Source: Pseudomonadota bacterium
Lineage (GTDB): Bacteria > Desulfobacterota > Desulfovibrionia > Desulfovibrionales > Desulfovibrionaceae
Length of the DNA stretch: 8,033 nt
Assembly (NCBI GenBank): GCA_023453335.1
Contig: JAEXTU010000444.1
Span: forward strand, 1 to 8,033
Direction: 5' to 3'
In this document: in pieces, positions 1 to 5,657 of the stretch
Layout of the letters: each line of letters starts with the position of its first letter
How positions within the stretch are numbered: the first letter of the stretch is position 1
Translations under genes and position numbers: made by a program
The notes under the pieces: generated by a model
The model's input: the letters and a program-made list of their open reading frames with translations, nothing else
Database searches by the model: none
Told to the model about the DNA's origin: nothing

Positions 1-111
1 TGCCGGAATTGCTTCACGGTGCGGCAAGACCCCGACAACGTCGCCACCCATTGCCGCGACGTGGCCATGATGCAGGCCCTGCTCGCCAACGTGCCGGAGC
101 TGGCGAGCTGA
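1..111 (+). CDS. C-terminal fragment of an unidentified protein
   Basis: Frame 1 is open from the first base to a TGA at 109-111 and gives the last 36 residues of a protein whose start lies outside the window. The fragment begins CRNCF and has a further Cys after a His (THCRD). A CxxC pair with a nearby HC could bind a metal or form disulfides, but this is only suggestive in so short a piece. The rest reads as an amphipathic helix (VAMMQALLANVPEL). I do not recognise the family. The frame is believable because it uses the GC-rich codons of the neighbouring genes and ends just ahead of a strong terminator hairpin. It converges on the neuB operon, so it belongs to a separate transcription unit. 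Confidence 0.6.
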   Translation, partial: CRNCFTVRQDPDNVATHCRDVAMMQALLANVPELAS

Positions 112-143
112 CCAGTCAGAGCCTGGACGGCCCGCCCGGAGAC

Positions 144-175
144 GCGAAAAAGGGGCGCATGACGCCCCTTTTCGC
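144..175. terminator. Bidirectional intrinsic terminator between convergent genes
   Basis: A 10-bp perfect stem pairs AAAAGGGGCG (148-157) with CGCCCCTTTT (163-172) around the 5-nt loop CATGA. After one bulged A at 147, GCG (144-146) pairs with CGC (173-175). The A run on one side and the T run on the other place a U-tract after a GC-rich stem in both directions. It lies 32 nt after the stop of the left plus-strand gene and 29 nt past the stop of the minus-strand neuB, so it probably ends both transcripts. Confidence 0.85.
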
Positions 176-204
176 TTGTCCGTCTCGCCGGATTTGCAGC
201 GTTC

Positions 205-1314
205 TCAGGACTGGTGTCCCCGGCTGCGGGCCGAAGCCATGATCCGGGCCCGGTTGGAGATGGCCGGGGTCACCTGGTCCCAGCTCAGGGGCTCCTCGAA
301 ATGCACCAGAGTCTTGAGCACCGAGCCCACCACGTCGTCCCAATAGACCGGGGAGACGCCCGTGCCCGGACACTTGACCATGAGGTCGGCCTCGGTGAGC
401 ACGTGCCCGGCGGGCAGGTCGCGGGCGAAGATGATGCTCTTGCGCAGCTTCTTGGCCGAGGCCACCTCGCTGGGGTAGATTTGCTTCTCCCGGGTGAGCA
501 TGGCCTTCTCCACCTCACGCACCATGTCCGCCATGCGTCCGAAATCCACGGGCTCCAGGGAGGCCTGGTGGTCGGTGCCGGGCAGGTTGCGGTCCAGGGT
601 GAAATGCCGCTCGATGAGGCAGGCGCCCAGGGCCACCGCGGCCACGCTGGGGCCCAGGCCCCGCTCGTGCCCGGAATAGCCCACCGGCAGTTTGTAGCGC
701 CGGCGCAGCTGCTCGATGACCGGCAGGGCGATGTTCTCCTCGGGGCAGGGATAGGTGCTGTTGCAGTGCAGGATGACGATGTCGTCGTGGAACTTGAGCA
801 GTTCGTTCACTGCGGCGTCGATCTCCGGCAGGCTGCTCATGCCCGTGGACAGGATCACCGGCACGTTCATGGCCCCGGCCTGGCGCAGGAGCGGGATGCT
901 CACCAGGTCCGCGGAGCTGAACTTGACGACCTCGACCCCCAGATCCTCCATCTCGCGCAGGCTCGGGGAATCCCAGGCCGAAGCGAAGAAGACCAGGCCC
1001 AGTTCCTGGGCCAACCGCTTGGCCTCGGCCATGTCCTTGATGCCGAGCTCCAGGGCCTTGCGGTGCTCGCCGTAGGTCTTGCCGAAGCTGTTGGCGCCGC
1101 AGTACGGGGCGTTGCATCCCTCCCGGGTGAGCAGGGACTCGGTGTGGCGCTTCTGGAATTTCACCGCGTCCGCGCCGCTGCGAGCCGCGGCGCGCACCAT
1201 GTCCAGGGCCGTCTCCAGACTGCCCTGGTGGTTGTTGCCGACTTCGGCCACCAGGAAACAGGGGTAATCCTGGCCGATGCCACGCCCTGACTTGAGCCGG
1301 ACTGCGTCTTTCAT
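205..1314 (-). CDS. neuB: Nonulosonic (sialic-type) acid synthase, NeuB/NANS family
   Basis: This 369-residue protein is a PEP-dependent synthase that condenses PEP with a 2-acetamido- or hydroxy-hexose (or its 6-phosphate) to give a nine-carbon 2-keto acid, in the cytoplasm. The N-terminal TIM barrel (about 15-275) carries AEVGNNHQG (23-31), DAVKFQ (49-54) and LSTGMSS (155-161). It also has GYSGHE with His216 and ERHFTLD with His237. By analogy with Neisseria NeuB these two histidines are the metal ligands. GTDHQASLEP follows at 246-255. A C-terminal SAF (antifreeze-like) domain spans about 289-352, from LRKSIIFARDLPAG onward. Length is normal for the family. The GKTYGEH motif (78-84) and the GYSGHE form resemble animal NANS more than SDHT-type bacterial NeuB, PseI or LegI. 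The start ATG overlaps the upstream TGA (ATGA), which suggests translational coupling; a GGAG lies 11 nt upstream. A longer in-frame extension to 1413 lies inside the upstream gene and is not family-like. The exact product (Neu5Ac, Kdn, legionaminic or other) cannot be told from sequence alone. Confidence 0.93.
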   Translation of the reverse strand: MKDAVRLKSGRGIGQDYPCFLVAEVGNNHQGSLETALDMVRAAARSGADAVKFQKRHTESLLTREGCNAPYCGANSFGKTYGEHRKALELGIKDMAEAKRLAQELGLVFFASAWDSPSLREMEDLGVEVVKFSSADLVSIPLLRQAGAMNVPVILSTGMSSLPEIDAAVNELLKFHDDIVILHCNSTYPCPEENIALPVIEQLRRRYKLPVGYSGHERGLGPSVAAVALGACLIERHFTLDRNLPGTDHQASLEPVDFGRMADMVREVEKAMLTREKQIYPSEVASAKKLRKSIIFARDLPAGHVLTEADLMVKCPGTGVSPVYWDDVVGSVLKTLVHFEEPLSWDQVTPAISNRARIMASARSRGHQS

Positions 1315-1925
1315 AGACGTACGATCTCCATTCCAGTGGTTTGGAAGAGCGAGGAAAGCTGGTTGCAGATTTCTTCCTGGCGGCCGTAGGTGGTGACGAT
1401 CACGGCCTGGCACTTCAGGTCCTCGAGTATCCGCGGCGAGGAGACAACCTGGCCGTGGAACACCGTCCCGTGCTTTTCGGTATCGTTGTCCACCACGGCC
1501 ACCACCTCGAAGGAGGACTGGCGCAGGGCGGAAAGCACCACTTCACAGGTCTCGGAAGCCCCGAAGAGAACCACCTTGCGGATTCCCTTGCGCCGGAGGG
1601 ACGAAATCTTATCCAGGATGGACTGCTTGAGCGAGGAGTACAGCCGCACCAATTCGCTGGAGTAGGTGGCGAACATGGTGCGCCGCATGGCCTCCCCCTG
1701 GTCCGTGAGCAGGTAACGGAAGGTCTTGCCGTTGGCCGGAACGTACCGGATCGATCCGGATTGCGCCAATTCCCGCAGGTACTGGTTGACCATGGCCCCG
1801 GACAGGCCGCTGCGCTGGCCCAGCTCCTGCTGGGACAGGTCCGGCTCCGTGGACAGGGCCTGGAGGATGGCGAGCACCCGAGCCACCTTGCTCGGCTTCA
1901 CGTATTCGCGGTCATGGATGATCAT
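1311..1925 (-). CDS. Winged-helix protein with Rossmann-like C-terminal domain, probable regulator
   Basis: A 204-residue protein, first gene of a two-gene operon with neuB. Residues about 9-78 form a winged helix-turn-helix: a helix at PSKVARVLAILQAL, then the HTH at 33-52 (QELGQRSGL-SGAMVNQYLREL), then a wing at IRYVPANGKTFRYLLTDQG. A helical linker (about 80-113) leads to an alpha/beta domain that starts KVVLFGASETCEVVLSAL (117-134). It continues VVAVVDND (141-148) and QAVIVTTYG (173-181), the pattern of a PglD-N/CoA-binding-type Rossmann fold. The nucleotide loop is GASETC rather than canonical GxGxxG. It may sense a nucleotide-linked metabolite and control the operon; this is inference. 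ATG 1925 is chosen because codon third positions are GC-rich downstream of it and near 50% upstream. It has no good ribosome site. GTG 2027, preceded by AGGAGAGG, and starts near 2078-2093 are alternatives that would add 34 to 56 residues of unconserved-looking sequence. Confidence 0.75.
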   Translation of the reverse strand: MIIHDREYVKPSKVARVLAILQALSTEPDLSQQELGQRSGLSGAMVNQYLRELAQSGSIRYVPANGKTFRYLLTDQGEAMRRTMFATYSSELVRLYSSLKQSILDKISSLRRKGIRKVVLFGASETCEVVLSALRQSSFEVVAVVDNDTEKHGTVFHGQVVSSPRILEDLKCQAVIVTTYGRQEEICNQLSSLFQTTGMEIVRL

Positions 1926-2024
1926 AGGTGCCGTTCGCCGACCAACGTATTCAAGCGGTGCATGAACAGAAGCCTCTGCCGACTCCCCGCCTTTAGCAAA
2001 ACACATACCGGCAGCGGAAACCGC

Positions 2025-2040
2025 CACCGGGACCTCTCCT
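2025..2040 (-). promoter_or_regulatory. Alternative ribosome binding site and GTG start for the winged-helix gene
   Basis: Read on the minus strand, AGGAGAGG (2040-2033) is followed after 5 nt by an in-frame GTG (2027-2025). It is the best ribosome site near the winged-helix gene and would add 34 residues. Against it, the added codons are rich in A and T at third positions, unlike the body of the gene. It competes with the ATG at 1925, which lacks a Shine-Dalgarno sequence. Confidence 0.3.
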
Positions 2041-2116
2041 GCCCATGCCTGCGACGTCTCGCTCTGGGTATGCAGCATAGCCAAAAACCCCACTCCTTTC
2101 CACCAATCATTTACCT

Positions 2117-2134
2117 ACCGAACGATGTATCGGT
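2117..2134. repeat. Inverted repeat, possible operator
   Basis: ACCGA (2117-2121) and TCGGT (2130-2134) are perfect inverted 5-bp arms around an 8-nt centre. This gives an 18-bp dyad in the low-GC divergent spacer. Its size and place suit an operator for a dimeric winged-helix protein, such as the one encoded next to it. Arms of 5 bp can arise by chance, and there is no second copy to support a consensus. Confidence 0.25.
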
Positions 2135-2185
2135 CCTTCTCCCGATTTCTTAAGCCCACCCTGTACGAAACCCGACCTGTCCAAC

Positions 2186-2214
2186 TTTACGGCGTTGCCT
2201 GTTTGCCGTATCAG
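2186..2214 (+). promoter_or_regulatory. Candidate sigma70 promoter for the GT-B gene
   Basis: TTTACG (2186-2191) and TATCAG (2209-2214) are separated by exactly 17 bp. Each matches the TTGACA/TATAAT consensus at 4 of 6 positions. Transcription would begin near 2220-2222, on or next to the ATG at 2222. The match is moderate, so this remains a candidate. Confidence 0.3.
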
Positions 2215-2221
2215 CCCCGAC

Positions 2222-3874
2222 ATGGCCGGCCTGCGCATCCTGGCGGTGAACACCCCCCTGGCCGCGGCCCTGCGTGAGCTAGGGCACACGGTCCTGGACC
2301 TGTTCCTGGAGAACGGGCACCACCACCTGCCCTCCCTGCTTTCCGAGCGCGGCTTCAGCCCGGACCTAGTGCTGCACATGGAGAACCTGGGCCGGCGCGG
2401 CCTGCTCTCCGGGTTGCCGGAAGTGGCCTGCCCCAAGGTCTTCTGGTCGGTGGACACCCACCTCAATTCCTGGTGGCACCGCTGGTACGGCCGGCTCTAC
2501 GACCTCACCCTGACCACCCAGGCCCCCTGGGCCCCCCGCCTGGAGGTCCTGGACCTGCCCCGGGTGGAGCACCTGCCGGTGCCCGGCACGGCCGCGCCCT
2601 GGGTCCCGCACGCCGGGCGGCCCGAGCCCGTGGCCTTCGTGGGCCGGCTCACCCCGCAGCGTCCGGCCCGGCAGTGGATGGTGAACCTGGTGGAGCGCAC
2701 CGCGCCCTGCATGGTCCACCAGAACGTGCCCCCGCACCGGGTGGTGGCCCGCTACACCCAGGCCCGGGTGGTGCCCAACGCATCCATCCTGGGCGAGATC
2801 AACTTCCGGCTCTTCGAGGCCGCATCGGCCGGCTGCCTGGTGTTGCACCAGGACGGCGAGGCCGACGCCTCCCGCCTCTTCGCCCCGGGCGTCGAAATCC
2901 TGACATACGGGCACGGCCTGGAGCTCACGCAACACCTGCGCCGGGCCCTGGAGCGGCCCGAAGAGGCCGAGCGCCTGGGCCGCGCAGCCTGGGAGCGGGT
3001 ACAGCGCGAGCACCTGCCGGTCCACCGGGCGGCCCGGATCCTGGAACTGGTGCGCGACCTGCCGGCCAGAGCGGCGCAGGAAAAGGCGGCCGAGGCCGCC
3101 TGGGTGATGAGTCTGTTCCACCTGCATGAGGCCGGGATGCTCCCGGCCGAGCCCAACCCCCTGGCCCTGCAACTGGCCCGCATCGACGCACCGCCGGCCC
3201 AGGCCGCGCTCCTGCGCCTGCTGGCCATGGAGGACCGCCGCGAGGCCCTGGTGGGCCGGCTGCTGGAGATGCTGGACGGCGGGTTGTGGCCCGACGCCGA
3301 GGTGGACCAGGCGGCCAGCGCCGCGGCGCTGCGCCTGGGCCTCTTCGACCTGGCCAAGCGGTTCTGGTACCGGCGCTGGGAAACCCTGGGACGCGAGGGC
3401 ACGCCCCTGCGCTTCGAGCAGCCCAGGAACCCGGCGCACCTGCTCAAGCTGTGGGCCGGGGAGCTGTCCCGCATGGGCCGGGTCATGCGGCCGGGCCTCC
3501 CCTTCAACGAGGAGCGCCACGTGCCGGCCACGGCCGTGGAGTGCCTGTTCACGGCCAGGCTCTTGGCCGGCACGGACCTGGACCTGGAGCGCCGCCTGGC
3601 CGCCCTGCTCTCCGCCGTGCCCGGCCAGGAACACATGCGCATGGGGCTGCTCAGCCACCTGTCCCTGCACCACCCGGGCGACTGGCGCACCTCCCTGGAG
3701 CTGGGGATGGTGAACCTGCGCGCCTTCCGGGTGGACGAGGGCCTGGCCGAACTGACCGTGGCCCGCCAGGCCGCGCGCCAAGCCGGCCAGGAGGACCGCT
3801 TCATCCGCGCCCTCACCGCCCGCGACCCGGGCCGCACCGCCCTGGCGGCGCTGCTGGAAGCCGCCGGCGCCTAA
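2222..3874 (+). CDS. GT-B glycosyltransferase, CgeB/DUF3880-like, with helical C-terminal extension
   Basis: A 550-residue probable cytoplasmic glycosyltransferase. Residues 1-100 look like the N-terminal half of CgeB-type enzymes: LRILAVNTPL, then FSPDLVLHMENLGRRGLLSGL (45-64), CPKVFWSVDTHLNSWWHRWY (70-89) and DLTLTTQ. Residues about 136-280 form the second Rossmann half: VAFVGRLTP (137-145), then EINFRLFEAASAGCLVL (192-208, conserved FE and small-residue turn) and GVEILTY (223-229). Residues about 285-550 are almost all helical and Leu/Ala-rich, with TPR-like stretches near 473-525. Residues 289-550 are unlike the usual shorter CgeB proteins and may recognise a partner or acceptor. ATG 2222 is preferred over TTG 2195 because MAGLRILAVN begins right at the first beta strand. 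No Shine-Dalgarno precedes either. The stop TAA overlaps the stop of the convergent GT2 gene. Donor and acceptor sugars cannot be inferred. Confidence 0.82.
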   Translation: MAGLRILAVNTPLAAALRELGHTVLDLFLENGHHHLPSLLSERGFSPDLVLHMENLGRRGLLSGLPEVACPKVFWSVDTHLNSWWHRWYGRLYDLTLTTQAPWAPRLEVLDLPRVEHLPVPGTAAPWVPHAGRPEPVAFVGRLTPQRPARQWMVNLVERTAPCMVHQNVPPHRVVARYTQARVVPNASILGEINFRLFEAASAGCLVLHQDGEADASRLFAPGVEILTYGHGLELTQHLRRALERPEEAERLGRAAWERVQREHLPVHRAARILELVRDLPARAAQEKAAEAAWVMSLFHLHEAGMLPAEPNPLALQLARIDAPPAQAALLRLLAMEDRREALVGRLLEMLDGGLWPDAEVDQAASAAALRLGLFDLAKRFWYRRWETLGREGTPLRFEQPRNPAHLLKLWAGELSRMGRVMRPGLPFNEERHVPATAVECLFTARLLAGTDLDLERRLAALLSAVPGQEHMRMGLLSHLSLHHPGDWRTSLELGMVNLRAFRVDEGLAELTVARQAARQAGQEDRFIRALTARDPGRTALAALLEAAGA

Positions 3875-5517
3875 ATCCCGGGCTCGAACAGCTCCCGGGT
3901 CTCCGGGGGAAGCAGTTCGGCCAGGCCGGCCAGGAGTGTGTGCCAGTGGGCCTCGTCAGCGCTGCGCGAGGCAGTGTCCAGGTCGGCCAGCTCCTTGCCG
4001 GTGAACTTTGCCTCCATCTTCAGGTGGTTGCCCCAGACGTGGCCCCAGGCCGCGGCGCTCAGGGGGCCAGCCTTGCCCGCGTCCTGGCGGTGCACCACCT
4101 CCACCCGGCCGTCGTAGATCACGTGCCCCCCGGCCTTCCAGACCTGGAGGTCGTGCTCCAGGTCGTCCACCTGGGAGGGAGTGAACCGCACGTCGAAGTC
4201 CGGCACGCCCAGGCGTTCCCATAGCTTCAGGTTGAAGAGGTGGCAGCAGCCCATGACCGAGAGGCAGGGCCGGCGGCAGTCGTACTGGCCGAAGTCGGCC
4301 AGGATGGGGGCGTTGGGCGTGAAGCGGATGCGGTTCTCGCCGGTCTCGCCGAAATAGCGCCAGATGTACTGGATGGTGCGGGGCAGGCTGGGGTTCACGC
4401 CCTTGGGACCCACCACCACCGCGCCCAGGTCCTGGGCCAGGTCCTGGAGGTAGAGGGCCAGCCAGTCCCGGGGCAGGAGCACGTCGTCGTCCAGGTAGGC
4501 CAGGAAGTCCGCGGCGCGCACCTCGGGCAGGTGGCGCAGCCAGTTGCGCGCCGCGGGCGCGCCGATGTTGGCGGGAAGCTCCACCAGCCGCACCGGACGG
4601 CCCTTCGCCGCCTGCTCCACCCCGGCGGCCAAGTCCGTGTGCGAGAAGGCCGTGGACCCGTTGTTGAGCAGGGTCACCCCGGCCTCCCCGATGTCCGAGG
4701 CCAGCAGGCTCCGCAGGGTGTCCAGGGTCACGTCCAGCTTGTTATAGGTATAGAACGCCACTTCCACATGGTAGCGCCGCACCAGCACCGGGTCCGGGGC
4801 GGGCAGCCCGGCCTGGCCCAGGCAGTACACGGCCCAGGGTTGGGCCGGGTCGAAGGCCAAAGCGCGCAGCAAGTGGGCGCGCCGGGCGTCGCGGTCCCCG
4901 GCGGCATTGACCAGGCACGCCCGGAAGGCGTGGGTGAAGAGCCCCTCGGGGCCGCACTCGGCCAGGCGGCCGGCCAACTCGGGCTGGTCCGCCCCCAGGG
5001 CGGCAAAGGCCAGGAGCGGCCCGGCCAGGGACCCCGGCCCGCTGGCGGTGAAGGCCTCGGCCCGGGGCAGGAGCACCTCGGCCTCGCCCATCTCCCACAG
5101 CCGGGTCAGAGCCAGGAAACGGAGCAGGAGGGGGCCGGGGCCGTCGGCCAGGGCCAGCACCGCTTCCAGGTCCCGTCCGGCCTCCTGGAGTTGACCCTCG
5201 GCCTCGGGCAGGGAGCCCTCCTCCACCCCGGCCAGGGCCTTGCCCACGGCCGCGTGCCAGGCGGAGAACCGCGGCGAGGGCCGGCCGTGCCCGGCCAGCT
5301 GGCCGTAGAGCTTGTGCAGGAAGGGATCGAAGGGGTTGTAGGCCAGGGCCTGGCGCAGCAGGGAGGCGCAAAGGCCCAGCCTACGACGGCCCAGCTCCGG
5401 AGGCAGGGACTCCAGCCCGTCGGTGAGCAGCTTCACCCAGAGCAGGGCGAACGCGGGGGTGGCCAGGCCGTGCAGCCGCAGCCGCCAGAGCACATGGTCG
5501 TATACCGGATCAGACAT
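3871..5517 (-). CDS. GT2-family glycosyltransferase with N-terminal helical/TPR-like domain (paralog A)
   Basis: A 548-residue protein. Residues 1-240 are all-helical with TPR-like pairs (for example AFRACLVNAAGDRDARRAHLL at 198-217, then ALAFDP). A GT-A domain starts at VEVAFYTYNK (251-260). It continues with NIGAPAARNWL (317-327), the metal-binding AYLDDD (340-345, DxD at 343-345), VMGCCHLF (421-428), and FDVRFTPSQVDDLEHDLQ (441-458), which contains the acidic catalytic-region motif. It lacks a signal peptide or membrane segment, so it should act in the cytoplasm on a nucleotide-sugar donor. ATG 5517 is chosen over the open-frame extension to 5640 because the extra 41 residues are Arg/Pro-rich and occupy the divergent promoter spacer. 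A weak CAGG lies about 8 nt upstream. It is closely related to the next gene, sharing motif order and wording in the GT-A domain, but the helical N-termini have drifted. The substrate is unknown. Confidence 0.88.
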   Translation of the reverse strand: MSDPVYDHVLWRLRLHGLATPAFALLWVKLLTDGLESLPPELGRRRLGLCASLLRQALAYNPFDPFLHKLYGQLAGHGRPSPRFSAWHAAVGKALAGVEEGSLPEAEGQLQEAGRDLEAVLALADGPGPLLLRFLALTRLWEMGEAEVLLPRAEAFTASGPGSLAGPLLAFAALGADQPELAGRLAECGPEGLFTHAFRACLVNAAGDRDARRAHLLRALAFDPAQPWAVYCLGQAGLPAPDPVLVRRYHVEVAFYTYNKLDVTLDTLRSLLASDIGEAGVTLLNNGSTAFSHTDLAAGVEQAAKGRPVRLVELPANIGAPAARNWLRHLPEVRAADFLAYLDDDVLLPRDWLALYLQDLAQDLGAVVVGPKGVNPSLPRTIQYIWRYFGETGENRIRFTPNAPILADFGQYDCRRPCLSVMGCCHLFNLKLWERLGVPDFDVRFTPSQVDDLEHDLQVWKAGGHVIYDGRVEVVHRQDAGKAGPLSAAAWGHVWGNHLKMEAKFTGKELADLDTASRSADEAHWHTLLAGLAELLPPETRELFEPGI

Positions 5518-5597
5518 GGCGCAACCTGTTTCGAGCGGTTGGGATGGGCTCTCCGGGCTCCTACGCCATTTCCGGCCCAGGGGCAAACGGCGTTGTG

Positions 5598-5626
5598 TTG
5601 ACGCGACTTGGCCGCGCTCGTACAAG
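5598..5626 (+). promoter_or_regulatory. Sigma70-type promoter for the second GT2 gene
   Basis: TTGACG (5598-5603; 5 of 6 matches to TTGACA) is followed after exactly 17 bp by TACAAG (5621-5626; 4 of 6 matches to TATAAT). Transcription would start near 5633, giving a leader of about 25 nt to the GTG at 5658. This is the best promoter match in the window, in the 140-bp spacer between divergent GT2 paralogs. A minus-strand counterpart is poor: TTGCCC-N17-TAGGAG is the best I see. Confidence 0.6.
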
Positions 5627-5648
5627 GGCCGCAGTCGCACCCGAACCT

Positions 5649-5652
5649 GGAG
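5649..5652 (+). promoter_or_regulatory. Ribosome binding site deciding the GTG start
   Basis: GGAG at 5649-5652 sits 5 nt before the GTG at 5658. The first in-frame ATG, at 5544, has no such site and lies upstream of the candidate promoter. GTG 5658 is therefore the better start. Confidence 0.65.
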
Positions 5653-5657
5653 CGCCC

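Larger units (their letters stand above)
1926..2221. promoter_or_regulatory. Lower-GC divergent intergenic region
   Basis: This 296-bp spacer separates the minus-strand regulator-neuB operon from the plus-strand GT-B gene. Its base composition is clearly more AT-rich than the flanking genes. In-frame codons on the minus strand lose their GC third-position bias here, so it reads as non-coding leader and promoter DNA. It holds a weak plus-strand promoter candidate, an inverted repeat at 2117-2134 and Shine-Dalgarno-like minus-strand sequences. I found no convincing -35/-10 pair for the minus-strand operon. Confidence 0.55.

Noticed and set aside
214..1290. Open plus-strand frame of 358 codons opposite neuB
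   Set aside because: neuB on the other strand is unmistakable, and this translation is compositionally biased with no motif.
2014..2029. Possible sigma54-like GG/GC element on the minus strand and a small GCGG-AAA-CCGC hairpin
   Set aside because: The GG to GC spacing is 11 rather than the required 10 and the flanks do not fit the consensus. The hairpin has only 4-bp arms.
2366..3781. Open minus-strand frame of 471 codons opposite the GT-B gene
   Set aside because: The translation has no recognisable domain and is rich in Gly, Gln, Val and His. The plus-strand frame carries the glycosyltransferase motifs.
3877..3899. CCCGGG-N11-CCCGGG inverted repeat just past the convergent stop codons
   Set aside because: The arms are only 6 bp and self-palindromic, there is no T-tract, and the bases encode the conserved-looking end of the GT2 protein. 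It is not a convincing terminator.
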